64,000 bases of DNA from Methylotenera sp. (GCF_029946165.1 NZ_JAQSDZ010000001.1:352442-416441), one strand, 5' to 3'; positions 52,076 through 62,126 are shown, counted from the first letter of the stretch. The notes: generated from the sequence alone by a model not told the origin. Numbers and translations: made by a program.

Positions 52076-52996
52076 CTATGCACTTTCTCGACCTAATAGC
52101 AAATACTCCATTAATGCTTTTTGTACATGCAGGCGATTCTCGGCTTCTTCCCAAACTACCGATTGCGTGCCATCAATCACATCAGCAGCCACTTCTTCAC
52201 CCCGATGCGCTGGCAAACAGTGCATAAACAACGCATCTTTTGCAGCAATACGCATCATGTCGCCATCGACTTGCCAATCAGCAAAGTCACGTAAACGCTC
52301 TTCATTTTCAGCTTCAAAACCCATGCTTGTCCACACGTCTGTGGTCACTAAGTCAGCACCTTTTGCAGCCTCCATTGGGTCAGCAAACTCTTCATAATGA
52401 TCATTCCCATACAAATTAGCACGTTCAGCTTCAACTTCGTAACCTGGGGGCGTAGAAACGTGGACGTTGAAATCCAGCACTTCGGCAGCCTGCAACCACG
52501 TATTACACACATTGTTGCTATCACCAATCCAAGCCACTGTTTTACCTTGAATCGAACCGCGGTGTTCTATGAAAGTGAAGATGTCAGCCAAAATTTGGCA
52601 TGGATGATACTCGTTGGTTAAACCGTTAATCACTGGCACGCGAGAATTAGCCGCAAAACGCTCGATAATTTCTTGCTCAAATGTACGAATCATCACGATG
52701 TCACTCATACGCGAAATCACTTGTGCAGCATCTTCTACAGGTTCACCGCGGCCTAATTGCGAATCGCGCGTATTGAGATAAATCGCAGAGCCGCCGAGTT
52801 GATGCATGCCGGCTTCAAACGACAAACGCGTACGTGTGCTGGCTTTTTCAAAAATCATCACCAATGTACGGTCTTGCAAAGGCCAGTATTGCTGATAAGT
52901 TTTGAACTGTTTTTTAATCACATGAGCGCGTTCGAAAACATACTCGAGCTCATCACGATTTAAGTCATTGAATTGTAAAAAATGTTTTATTGCCAT
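52076..52996 (-). CDS. argF: Ornithine carbamoyltransferase
   Basis: IFEKASTRTRLSFEAGMHQLGG; MHCLPAHRGEEV. Confidence 0.97.
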   Translation of the reverse strand: MAIKHFLQFNDLNRDELEYVFERAHVIKKQFKTYQQYWPLQDRTLVMIFEKASTRTRLSFEAGMHQLGGSAIYLNTRDSQLGRGEPVEDAAQVISRMSDIVMIRTFEQEIIERFAANSRVPVINGLTNEYHPCQILADIFTFIEHRGSIQGKTVAWIGDSNNVCNTWLQAAEVLDFNVHVSTPPGYEVEAERANLYGNDHYEEFADPMEAAKGADLVTTDVWTSMGFEAENEERLRDFADWQVDGDMMRIAAKDALFMHCLPAHRGEEVAADVIDGTQSVVWEEAENRLHVQKALMEYLLLGRESA

Positions 52997-53056
52997 AATG
53001 GGTTACCGCAGTGGTTTTTACTCTAAATTCTATTGTACTTATAACTGTTTAAACTT

Positions 53057-54238
53057 CTAACTATTTAAAAAAGCTTTAATGAGGGCCGATAGTCGTTGCA
53101 CCAACTCATTTGCTTCAGCTTCGTTCATGACCAATGGCGGCAACAAACGCACCACTTTATCAGCGGTCACGTTAATCAGCATTTTCTCTGCCAAGGCGAT
53201 GCTTACCAACTCGCCACATGGCCTGTCTAGCTCAATGCCAATCATCATGCCAGCATTACGCACAACAACCACACCTTTAGTCTCTTTAAATTCAGCATTA
53301 AAACCTTCACGAATCAAATTGCCGATTTTTTCTGCATTATCCAGCAAACCCTCTTCTTCGATTATATTCAAAGTCGCTAAGCCAGCGGCAGTGGCTAATG
53401 GGTTGCCGCCAAAAGTTGATCCGTGTTTACCATAAGTGAACACTTCTGCCGCTTTACCGCTAGCCACACACGCACCAATCGGCACACCTGAACCTAGACC
53501 TTTTGCAAGGCTCATCACATCAGGTTTGATATTTGTGTGCTGGAACGCAAACCAAGTGCCAGTGCGGGCAATGCCTGTTTGCACTTCATCTAGCATTAAC
53601 AGCCATCCATGCGCATCACAAATTGCCCGTAATTGTTCTAAATAGCCACTTGCATCTTTAGGAATATTAATACCGCCCTCGCCTTGCACTGGTTCTACTA
53701 AAATGGCGACTACATTAGAGTGGCGAGAAGCTACCTGTTTAACCGCCTCAATATCATCATAAGGCACACGCACGAAGCCACTCACTAGCGGCTCAAAACC
53801 TGCTTGCACTTTGCGATTACCCGTCGCAGAAAGGGTTGCCATCGTGCGGCCATGGAATGATTTATCCATCACGATAATTTCAGGATTAACAATCCCTTTG
53901 TTATGCCCGTAAAATCGGGCTAACTTAATGCTGGCTTCATTGGCTTCACAGCCAGAGTTGCAGAAGAATACTTTATCCATGCCTGAAATTTCACAAAGCT
54001 TGTCAGCTAAAGCTTCTTGCTCGGCAATGTGATAATTATTTGACACATGAATGAGCTTGCTCGCTTGCTCGCTAATCGCTTTTACCAATTTAGGATGCGA
54101 ATGACCCAAGCCATTAACCGCAACGCCAGCAAGCGCATCTAAATATTTATCTCCTTTATCATCGTACAACCAAATGCCATCACCCTTAACAAAGGTAACT
54201 GGCTGACGTGAATAAGTATTCATTAAGTGATTTGGCAT
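53057..54238 (-). CDS. argD: Acetylornithine aminotransferase
   Basis: GDKYLDALAGVAVNGLGHSHPKLVKAI; LMLDEVQTGIARTGTWFAFQH; upstream of argF. Confidence 0.94.
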   Translation of the reverse strand: MPNHLMNTYSRQPVTFVKGDGIWLYDDKGDKYLDALAGVAVNGLGHSHPKLVKAISEQASKLIHVSNNYHIAEQEALADKLCEISGMDKVFFCNSGCEANEASIKLARFYGHNKGIVNPEIIVMDKSFHGRTMATLSATGNRKVQAGFEPLVSGFVRVPYDDIEAVKQVASRHSNVVAILVEPVQGEGGINIPKDASGYLEQLRAICDAHGWLLMLDEVQTGIARTGTWFAFQHTNIKPDVMSLAKGLGSGVPIGACVASGKAAEVFTYGKHGSTFGGNPLATAAGLATLNIIEEEGLLDNAEKIGNLIREGFNAEFKETKGVVVVRNAGMMIGIELDRPCGELVSIALAEKMLINVTADKVVRLLPPLVMNEAEANELVQRLSALIKAFLNS

Positions 54239-54467
54239 AAAGGCTTACTGTAATTTGAAAATATGTAGTTAAAAATACTGGAATTAAATTTTATTCTTTA
54301 ACCCAGCGAGATTAGCCGAAAACCTCGTTATTGGCAAGTTTTAGCAGATAAAACCACACGATAAAACCCATTTACTCCTACAATTATTTTTTGAAAAAAT
54401 TGTAAATTTAGGCAAAAATCGCGGGCTTGAAATTCACCTACTAACTTTTACAGCCTTCGAGTGCGCC

Positions 54468-55571
54468 ATGGCTCCGCCAAGTTTAGATACTCAATCATTA
54501 ACTCAAACCCAGCTACCCGTTGCGTGGTATGTTGACGCTGATATTTACGAACTTGAGCAACAGCTCATCTTCGCTAATGCGCCACAATACTTTGGCCACG
54601 AACTCATGGTACCTGATGTAGGAGATTACCATGTGCTTCATTGGACTGGTGAAGCTAAAAGTTTGATACATCAGCAAGGTGAAATTAGTGTCATCAGTAA
54701 TATATGTCGTCATAGACAAGCCATCATGCTAAAAGGCCACGGCCACACTAAAAACATCGCTTGCCCTTTACACCGCTGGACATATAACCTAGAAGGCCAA
54801 TTATTAGGCGCACCGCATTTTAAGGAAAATCCTTGCTTGCATTTAGAAAATCAGCCTTTAAAAAATTGGCATGGCCTGCTATTTGATAGTAAACGTGATA
54901 TTGCCAAAGACCTTGCTAAGCTCGGCTGCAAACAAGATTTTGACTTTACTGGCTTTAAGCTTGACCGGGTGATGGTGGATGAATACAACTTCAACTGGAA
55001 AACATTTATTGAAGTGTACCTAGACGATTTTCACGTGGGCCCTTTTCATCCTGGGCTGAATCAATTTGTTGATTGTGGTGCATTGAACTGGGAGTTTGGC
55101 GATGAATACAGCGTGCAAACTGTAGCATACAGGCATCCAACTAACGCCATAGACTCAGCGATTTACCAGCAATGGCACAATCAAATATCACAATACCAAG
55201 CTGCGGCAACACCCAAATATGGTGCTATTTGGATGGTCTATTATCCGTTTTTGATGATGGAATGGTATCCTAATGTGCTGGTCGTATCGCATATCATTCC
55301 TCGTGGTGTAGAGGCTTGTACTAATGTTGTGGAATTTTACTACCCTGAAGATATTGCTTTATTTGAACGCGAATATGTCGCGGCACAACAAGCTGCCTAT
55401 AATGAAACTGCGGTAGAAGATAATGAAATTTGCCAACGCATGCATGATGGTCGCCGCGCCTTGTTCGCTCAAGGAATTGATGAACGTGGCCCTTATCAAC
55501 ACCCCATGGAAACTGGCCTTGAACATTTTCATATTTGGTATCGCAAACAACTTAAAAAGTATGTCACTTAA
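54468..55571 (+). CDS. Rieske-type aromatic ring-hydroxylating oxygenase alpha subunit
   Basis: Rieske ligands CRHRQAIMLKGHGHTKNIACPLHRWTYNLEGQL; catalytic-domain DDFHVGPFHPGL. Confidence 0.9.
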   Translation: MAPPSLDTQSLTQTQLPVAWYVDADIYELEQQLIFANAPQYFGHELMVPDVGDYHVLHWTGEAKSLIHQQGEISVISNICRHRQAIMLKGHGHTKNIACPLHRWTYNLEGQLLGAPHFKENPCLHLENQPLKNWHGLLFDSKRDIAKDLAKLGCKQDFDFTGFKLDRVMVDEYNFNWKTFIEVYLDDFHVGPFHPGLNQFVDCGALNWEFGDEYSVQTVAYRHPTNAIDSAIYQQWHNQISQYQAAATPKYGAIWMVYYPFLMMEWYPNVLVVSHIIPRGVEACTNVVEFYYPEDIALFEREYVAAQQAAYNETAVEDNEICQRMHDGRRALFAQGIDERGPYQHPMETGLEHFHIWYRKQLKKYVT

Positions 55572-55580
55572 ACATCTCTC

Positions 55581-56498
55581 GTGAAGCAATCAAACAAACA
55601 CTCCTCTATATTTAAACTCCCAAATCTAGGTAGCTTGTGGATGCTGGTAGCCGCTTTGGGCTTTGCCATCATGGGTGCTTTGGTGAAGGTCGGCACACAA
55701 AAATTTAGCAGCAGTGAATTGGTATTTTACCGTTCCATATTCGGCTTAATCGTCATTTGGCTATATATAGCAGTCAACAAACTACCATTAGCTACGCCAG
55801 TCCTATTTAAGCAAATGTCACGCGCTGTGGTTGGCTTTGTTTCGCTGGTATTATTTTTCTATGCGATTGCACATTTACCTCTTGCTACGGCCATTACGCT
55901 CAACTACACCTCGCCTTTATTTTTGGCACTATTTACGCCATTTTTATTGCATGAAAGACCTAAAAAGGTTTTATTTATTGGGTTAATCATTGGCTTTATT
56001 GGCGTTAGCCTGCTACTTAAACCTAGTTTCACCAGTGCAGATTGGTTAGCTGGCGGCATAGGTTTACTTTCTGGCATAGGCGCGGCATTGGCTTATATAC
56101 ACGTTAAACAATTAGGAAAAGCCAATGAACCAGATTGGCGAACTGTTTTCTATTTCACACTTATTTCAACGATTGGCGCTGGTTTATGGATGCTTTTTGA
56201 TCATTTTCACACGATTGAATGGCAAGATTTACCCGTTCTGCTTGGCTTAGGTTTTTCTGCAACGATTGCGCAACTAGCCATGACACGTGCTTACCGAACT
56301 GGCAATACGCTCGTTGTAGCGAGCTTAGCTTATGTCACAGTGGTATTAGCGAGTTTATTCGGCGTCCTCTGGTGGAATGAGCATTTAAGCCTAGATGCTT
56401 GGATTGCAATCGCGCTCATTATCATCAGCGGTGTAATTAGCGTGCGCACTACTCAGACTCAATCAGTTAGTATTAATGACAATAAAACAGTCAGTTAG
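55581..56498 (+). CDS. EamA/DMT-family transporter
   Basis: Ten hydrophobic segments, two EamA-like halves; GTG start 9 bp after the Rieske gene. Confidence 0.88.
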   Translation: MKQSNKHSSIFKLPNLGSLWMLVAALGFAIMGALVKVGTQKFSSSELVFYRSIFGLIVIWLYIAVNKLPLATPVLFKQMSRAVVGFVSLVLFFYAIAHLPLATAITLNYTSPLFLALFTPFLLHERPKKVLFIGLIIGFIGVSLLLKPSFTSADWLAGGIGLLSGIGAALAYIHVKQLGKANEPDWRTVFYFTLISTIGAGLWMLFDHFHTIEWQDLPVLLGLGFSATIAQLAMTRAYRTGNTLVVASLAYVTVVLASLFGVLWWNEHLSLDAWIAIALIIISGVISVRTTQTQSVSINDNKTVS

Positions 56499-56563
56499 CC
56501 GTTTTAATTTACTGGACAATCTCATTATTCAGCAGTAATCTAGCCCTCCCACATTAACAACAC

Positions 56564-57199
56564 ATGCGTCTTATGGCACATCAAAGCATGATTAGATGGT
56601 CGACATTAGCCAGAGGGCTAACCATAGCATGGTTAGCTTTTACTCTTTGCGGCTGTGTGGGCGGCGCTATTGCACATCAAATTGTGCAATCAATGTTGTT
56701 GCATGGTGCCGATAGAATGACCGCAGCCGCAATCGACGCACATGAAGAAAAGCAAAAAATAGCGGCACAAAACATGCCGCTTAAAGATACCACGCCAGAC
56801 AAGTTCGACATTGCATTTATGAGTACAGGCTTTAGTGAAGTTACACCCCAAATTGAAGCTTTACCTTCGCAAGAAGCATTCAGCGAAGAGAAGCCTGTTC
56901 AATTAATGGTTGAGAGCAAGTTAATTCAAGTCGAAGTATGGAGCTTGCTGATAGGCGATGAAAAGCAACAGTTTCTTGAAGATGCAAAGAAGCAAGGTTC
57001 CACCGATTTACCTCCAGATAATGAATGGCAACAAAGCCAAGTTGCGATCGGTGCAACTGGCAGCAACAAGTTAACCAAACAAGAAGTCATTACGTTTTTG
57101 ATACCCGCAGAAATTGGTAAGTTACATAGCGGTTCTAAAGCGCTGGTCGAGCAATCTACCGCTGGGAAATTGAGCGTAGCGCGCTACGCCGTGAATTAA
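56564..57199 (+). CDS. Hypothetical lipoprotein (211 aa)
   Basis: Signal with lipobox-like FTLCGC; no family recognised. Confidence 0.7.
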   Translation: MRLMAHQSMIRWSTLARGLTIAWLAFTLCGCVGGAIAHQIVQSMLLHGADRMTAAAIDAHEEKQKIAAQNMPLKDTTPDKFDIAFMSTGFSEVTPQIEALPSQEAFSEEKPVQLMVESKLIQVEVWSLLIGDEKQQFLEDAKKQGSTDLPPDNEWQQSQVAIGATGSNKLTKQEVITFLIPAEIGKLHSGSKALVEQSTAGKLSVARYAVN

Positions 57200-57215
57200 A
57201 TAAACAGTTAAGCAA

Positions 57216-57854
57216 CTAAGCGTCTAGCAAACCACTGCGCATAGCAATCAGCGCGATTTCAGCCGAATTATTTGCATTCAATTTTTGTTTGATATTGTAA
57301 AGATGCGTACCTACAGTACGCGGACTTAAAAACAAAGTTTCGGCAATTTCATTAGTAGTTTTACCTTTTGCCAACGCCATAAACACTTCAAACTCGCGTG
57401 GTGACAGCACATCAACAGGATTTTGATCGCCTGACAATTGCTGTATCGCCATTTGTTGCGCGACACTTGCCTCTAAATACTTCTTACCAGTCGCGACTAT
57501 ACGAATGGCTTTAATCATCTCTTCAGCAGCACTGCGTTTAGTTAAATAACCCATCGCTCCAGCATTTAATACACGCTTAGGATGTACAGAATCTTCATGC
57601 GCGGACAGTACCAGAATTTTGGCTGAGCTATCTTTGGCTAAAATCCGCTCAATCGCCTCTAGGCCACCAATACCGGGCATTGTAATATCCATCACTACAA
57701 CATGAGGTTTAAACTCTACAAAACGCTGTATGGCCTGCTCGCCGCTCTCGGCCTCTGCGATGACTTTAATATCGGCATCTGACTCTAACAGCATCTTAAA
57801 CCCCATGCGCACTACGGCGTGATCGTCGACTAACATTACATTGATTAAGCTCAT
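57216..57854 (-). CDS. NarL/FixJ-family response regulator
   Basis: MSLINVMLVDDHAVVRMGFKMLL...VLSPREFEVFMALAKGKTTNEIAETLFLSPRTVGTHLYNIKQKL. Confidence 0.95.
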   Translation of the reverse strand: MSLINVMLVDDHAVVRMGFKMLLESDADIKVIAEAESGEQAIQRFVEFKPHVVVMDITMPGIGGLEAIERILAKDSSAKILVLSAHEDSVHPKRVLNAGAMGYLTKRSAAEEMIKAIRIVATGKKYLEASVAQQMAIQQLSGDQNPVDVLSPREFEVFMALAKGKTTNEIAETLFLSPRTVGTHLYNIKQKLNANNSAEIALIAMRSGLLDA

Positions 57855-57895
57855 ATTTTATCCATTGTCTTTATTTTAATATTAGTTTTTAAAAC

Positions 57896-59257
57896 CTAAG
57901 CTAAGGCCTGCAATGCTTGCGGTATGTTAATGTAGAGAGTTGTTCCTTGATTCGGTTCAGAAGTGATAGTAAAACTACCATGAAAACCCTGCACTCGCTC
58001 GCGCATGCCTAGCAAACCAAAGTGTTGGGTTTGGTCAACCATTTCTATATTCATGCCCACCCCATTATCTTTAATCGTGAGTGCAATGTTAGCTATCTCA
58101 GTATTTTTGACATCAGCCAATACCGCCAACTTAATATCAATAATGCTTGCCTGCGCATGTTTCAGTGCATTATTAATAGCCTCTTGCACGATGCGATAAA
58201 TATTAATGTTCAGCGTCTCACCCAGCTTATCCAAATTACCTTCCAAGCTTAGATTAATTTTCATTTCTGGATGAAGATTTTGCCAATAATACACCGCATC
58301 CTTTAGTGTTTCAGAAAGCCCGAGGTTATCCAGCGCGCCTGGACGCAGTTTACGAACAATATTGTGCATACCGTCATAAATCTGATTGGCGGCTGAAACG
58401 ATTACTTGCGCATTACTTGAAATATCCGGGGATTTTTCTTTGGTCTTATTGGCAATGGCTACCGCAAATGTCTTAATCGCTGTCACATATTGACCTAGCT
58501 CATCATGCAATTCTCTGGCTAGACTTCGACGTTCATCTTCGATATGACTTTGAATAAGATGGGTTAATTGGCGATTTTCTTCTAACTGACGTTCAGCAGC
58601 GAGTGATTCTGCCATGCGATTTAGGCTATGCCCGATGCGATCAAATTCGGGCAAGGTGAAAGTGGGCAATCGTGTGCTTAAGTCGCCTTTTTCCATGAGG
58701 TTAATTGAGGCTAGAATACGATTTACAGGTCTAAGAGAATGGCTTAACAATGCATAAACTAAGACATTGAGCAGCACGAAAAAAATCAAACCGACCCACA
58801 TCAACTGACTAAAACCCGCCCAAGCTTCACGAATAGAACCTGCCGCACTTGATGAAACAACTAAAGCACCATAGCGGATTTTACGTACCACGGTCTCAGT
58901 TTTAGGGGCTACCAATTTAACAAACCATTCTGGCGGGAGAACATTAGTTTTAAAGGTAGATTCTGGCGATTCATAAAGTAGATTGCCGCGAATATCATAG
59001 AGCATGATATGGCTACTACGCACGTATCCCAAAGATTGCAGAAAGCTTTCTAATACCTTATGCGTCGGCCCGTATTCAGGGTTGAGCGCAGAACTGATAA
59101 TCACGGTATCAAGTAACTGCACCGTCACGCGGCTTGCTGCCTCTACGCGCTCACGAATAGAAATTCTGGTGTCGTTAACTAAAATAGTGCCCACAACCAA
59201 AATAAAGGCTAGCGAAAGCAGCGTAATCAATAAATTTAAACGGAATTTTAAGCTCAT
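57896..59257 (-). CDS. HAMP-containing sensor histidine kinase (HisKA_3/NarX-like)
   Basis: Two TMs, HAMP, RRSLARELHDELGQYVTAIKTFA HisKA_3 motif, HATPase_c. Confidence 0.94.
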   Translation of the reverse strand: MSLKFRLNLLITLLSLAFILVVGTILVNDTRISIRERVEAASRVTVQLLDTVIISSALNPEYGPTHKVLESFLQSLGYVRSSHIMLYDIRGNLLYESPESTFKTNVLPPEWFVKLVAPKTETVVRKIRYGALVVSSSAAGSIREAWAGFSQLMWVGLIFFVLLNVLVYALLSHSLRPVNRILASINLMEKGDLSTRLPTFTLPEFDRIGHSLNRMAESLAAERQLEENRQLTHLIQSHIEDERRSLARELHDELGQYVTAIKTFAVAIANKTKEKSPDISSNAQVIVSAANQIYDGMHNIVRKLRPGALDNLGLSETLKDAVYYWQNLHPEMKINLSLEGNLDKLGETLNINIYRIVQEAINNALKHAQASIIDIKLAVLADVKNTEIANIALTIKDNGVGMNIEMVDQTQHFGLLGMRERVQGFHGSFTITSEPNQGTTLYINIPQALQALA

Positions 59258-59367
59258 AATAGTTATAAATTAGAGTTTAGTGAGTGTTATTGTCATGGCA
59301 AGTTAACATGTGTAGAGTTTAACAACATTAATTCAATCACCATATAGTGTTAATCACTAAACTTTAT

Positions 59368-59416
59368 ATGCAAACTTTCTATACAAACTTTGGATACAAA
59401 TCACCTGATACAAACG
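59368..59416. promoter_or_regulatory. Four phased direct repeats upstream of dhaL
   Basis: atgcaaact (59368), atacaaact (59381), atacaaatc (59394), atacaaacg (59408): 13-14 bp spacing. Confidence 0.6.
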
Positions 59417-59420
59417 ACAT

Positions 59421-60050
59421 ATGAAAACAGAATTCATCATAGAAGCAGCACTAGCGATTCAACAAACCATTTTAGCCAATGAAAGCACATTGGAGTCGCT
59501 AGACCGCGAAATTGGGGATGGCGATCACTACATTAATATGAAACGTGGTGCGACCACCGTTGCTGAAATGCAAGCCGATTTGGCGCCACTAAAACCTGAT
59601 GAAGCCTTAAATAAAATCGGCATGAAGCTACTCAGCACTATCGGCGGCGCTTCTGGGCCATTACTGGCGAGCTTTTTCATGAGCATGGCTAAAGTACTTA
59701 AAGAAAATGGCGATGAATCAAACTTAAAAATTGCCGCAGCTTTTGCTGGCGGCGTACAAGCTATTATTCAACGCGGCAAAGCTGGCATTGGTGAAAAAAC
59801 CATGCTGGATGTGCTAATTCCAGTTTCCAACGAATTTGTACTATTAGCCACGCAAAACTGCGATGTTAAGTTGATATGCGCAACACTCATCCACACTGCC
59901 GGACAAGGCATGCTTTCAACTAAAGACTTAATCGCCACCAAAGGCCGCGCTGCAGGCTTAGGTGAACGTGCAATTGGACATATAGATCCAGGCGCAAAAA
60001 GCTGTCAGTTAATGATAGAAACGGTATGTAAGTTAGCATTAGCAAAATAA
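59421..60050 (+). CDS. dhaL: Dihydroxyacetone kinase subunit DhaL
   Basis: LDREIGDGDHYINMKRGATTV; GGASGPLLASFFMSMAK; Dak2 family. Confidence 0.93.
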   Translation: MKTEFIIEAALAIQQTILANESTLESLDREIGDGDHYINMKRGATTVAEMQADLAPLKPDEALNKIGMKLLSTIGGASGPLLASFFMSMAKVLKENGDESNLKIAAAFAGGVQAIIQRGKAGIGEKTMLDVLIPVSNEFVLLATQNCDVKLICATLIHTAGQGMLSTKDLIATKGRAAGLGERAIGHIDPGAKSCQLMIETVCKLALAK

Positions 60051-60061
60051 GGGGTAATCAC

Positions 60062-61066
60062 ATGAAAAAATTCATCAATAAGGTCGACAATATTTTAGTT
60101 GAAAGCCTATCTGGCTTTGCTAAAGCGCATGATGATTTGGTAGAACTTCACCTTGAAACTAACTTCTTAACACGTGCCAACAAGGCACAAAACAAAGTCG
60201 CCATTATCTCTGGCGGCGGCTCTGGACATGAACCACTTCATGCAGGTTACATTGGTTACGGCATGCTTGATGCTGCTTGCCCAGGCCACGTTTTCACCTC
60301 CCCAACCCCTGACCAAATGCTCATGGCGGCCGAAGCTGTGCATGCAGATAAAGGTATTTTATTTATTGTTAAAAATTACGCAGGTGACGTGATGAACTTT
60401 GAAATGGCAGCAGAAATGTTGCCGTTTGAACATGCCACAGTGTTAACAAGTGATGATTGCGCAGTGGTGAATAGCACTTACACCACAGGGCGCCGCGGTG
60501 TTGCTGGCACCGTGATTGTGGAAAAGTGTGTGGGTAGCTTGGCAGAAACTGGTGCTGACTTACAAGCTTGCAAAGCCCTAGGCGACAAAGTCAATAAGCG
60601 CACTGCTAGCATCGGCGTAGCACTCACCAGTTGTACCGTACCTGCGGCTGGGCGCCCTACTTTTGACATTAATGAGTCAGAAATTGAAATGGGCGTTGGT
60701 ATACACGGCGAACCTGGACGCAGGCGCGAAGCCATGCGCCCAGCCGATGAAATTATCGGCGATTGCGTTGAAGCGATTTTGATGGACTTTAAAACAAGAC
60801 AATTGCAGCCTACTAAAAAACATGAAGCCTTGCTACTTATTAACGGTTTTGGCGCAACGCCGCTAATGGAGCTTTACCTCATCTACAATACCGCCGCTAG
60901 ACTTTTCAACCTGCACAATCTTGAAATTTCACGTTCACTCGTTGGCAACTACACAACCGCTTTAGATATGGCCGGCGCTTCCATCACCTTGTGTTTATTG
61001 GACGATGAAATCAAACAACACTGGGATAGCCCAGTGCATACCGCCGCGTTGAGATGGGGTAAATAG
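60062..61066 (+). CDS. dhaK: Dihydroxyacetone kinase subunit DhaK
   Basis: KVAIISGGGSGHEPLHAGYIGYGMLDAACPGHVFTSPTPDQM; Dak1 family with covalent-binding-His region GIHGEPG. Confidence 0.95.
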   Translation: MKKFINKVDNILVESLSGFAKAHDDLVELHLETNFLTRANKAQNKVAIISGGGSGHEPLHAGYIGYGMLDAACPGHVFTSPTPDQMLMAAEAVHADKGILFIVKNYAGDVMNFEMAAEMLPFEHATVLTSDDCAVVNSTYTTGRRGVAGTVIVEKCVGSLAETGADLQACKALGDKVNKRTASIGVALTSCTVPAAGRPTFDINESEIEMGVGIHGEPGRRREAMRPADEIIGDCVEAILMDFKTRQLQPTKKHEALLLINGFGATPLMELYLIYNTAARLFNLHNLEISRSLVGNYTTALDMAGASITLCLLDDEIKQHWDSPVHTAALRWGK

Positions 61067-61076
61067 GCGCTGTTAA

Positions 61077-61895
61077 CTAACTTAAGAACCTGCTTTTCAA
61101 TGCTTCTAAGTTAAGCTCTTTTAATATCGCCTCTAATCGCTCTTGTGCATTCTTGCGTGGCTGACCAGTGTATTTGGCAATAATCAGCTCATTTTTCATA
61201 GAATGCTCCCAACCGACTAACTCTGTTACCGTCAGTTGATAACCAGCGGCTTCTAGCTGTAAACAACGCAACACATTGGTGATTTGGCTGCCAAACTCTC
61301 GGGTGTGAATCGGGTGACGCCAAATTTCGCTTAGGGGCGTTTTGCCAAAGCTTTCATTTTTATGCTGACGTAACACCTCTGCCACTTCTGCCTGACAGCA
61401 AGGCACCAACACCATGTACTTGGCTTTCTTCTTTAGTCCAAACTGAATCGCATCATCCGTGGCGGTATTACAGGCATGCAGCGCTGTGACTATATCTACC
61501 GTGTCGGGCAAAGTATTAGAAGTAATGGATTCTTCCACACTTAAATGCTGAAAACCCATACGCTCAAAATGCAACTCTTCTGCAAGTTGGCGTGATTTTT
61601 CAACCAATTCAGCACGCGTTTCTATACCTACCACTTGCCCAGCGGCATGTTGTTTAAGCAATAAATCATACAAAATAAACCCCAAATACGACTTACCAGC
61701 ACCGTGATCGACCATGGTTGGATTGGGATTTTTTGCCAATACCTCATTAAACAACGGCTCAATAAAATTCACCAAATGGTAAACCTGTTTGAGCTTGCGA
61801 CGACTGTCTTGGTTAAGTTTCCCGTCACGCGTCAAGATATGCAGCGCTTTAAGTAGCTCGATAGATTGGTTAGGCTTTATTTCAGGTATTTGCAT
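61077..61895 (-). CDS. SAM-dependent methyltransferase (class I; rRNA/tRNA small-molecule MTase-like)
   Basis: TMVDHGAGKSYLGFILYDLLL...VVGIETRAELVEKSR...VTALHACNTATDDAI...VLVPCCQAEV. Confidence 0.85.
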   Translation of the reverse strand: MQIPEIKPNQSIELLKALHILTRDGKLNQDSRRKLKQVYHLVNFIEPLFNEVLAKNPNPTMVDHGAGKSYLGFILYDLLLKQHAAGQVVGIETRAELVEKSRQLAEELHFERMGFQHLSVEESITSNTLPDTVDIVTALHACNTATDDAIQFGLKKKAKYMVLVPCCQAEVAEVLRQHKNESFGKTPLSEIWRHPIHTREFGSQITNVLRCLQLEAAGYQLTVTELVGWEHSMKNELIIAKYTGQPRKNAQERLEAILKELNLEALKSRFLS

Positions 61896-62002
61896 GTGCG
61901 TATTTTAAGCCATAAACGCAAAACTAAAGATAAACTCAGATAAAAACTTGATTTGTAGTACTCAATGTTAAAATACGCTTCAATGCACCATATTTAATGC
62001 CT

Positions 62003-62126
62003 CGAAAATTAAAAAAGTCCAAGCAAAACGAGGCGCAAAATAATTTTAAGCACGCAGCATATGTTTTATATGTAAGTGATTAAAATTATTTTGCAACGAT
62101 GTGTTGTGACGAATTTTTTAATTTCG
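62003..62126. repeat. Nested inverted-repeat element (copy 2) in divergent intergenic region
   Basis: Outer cgaaaattaaaaaagtc (62003-62019)/gacgaattttttaatttcg (62108-62126); inner perfect 15-bp gcaaaataattttaa (62035-62049)/ttaaaattattttgc (62080-62094); core acgcagcatatgttttatatgtaag. Confidence 0.85.

Noticed and set aside
51906-52397. 163-aa + strand ORF across the small membrane gene and argF
   Set aside because: Antisense to argF conserved motifs; Ser/Cys-rich shadow composition.
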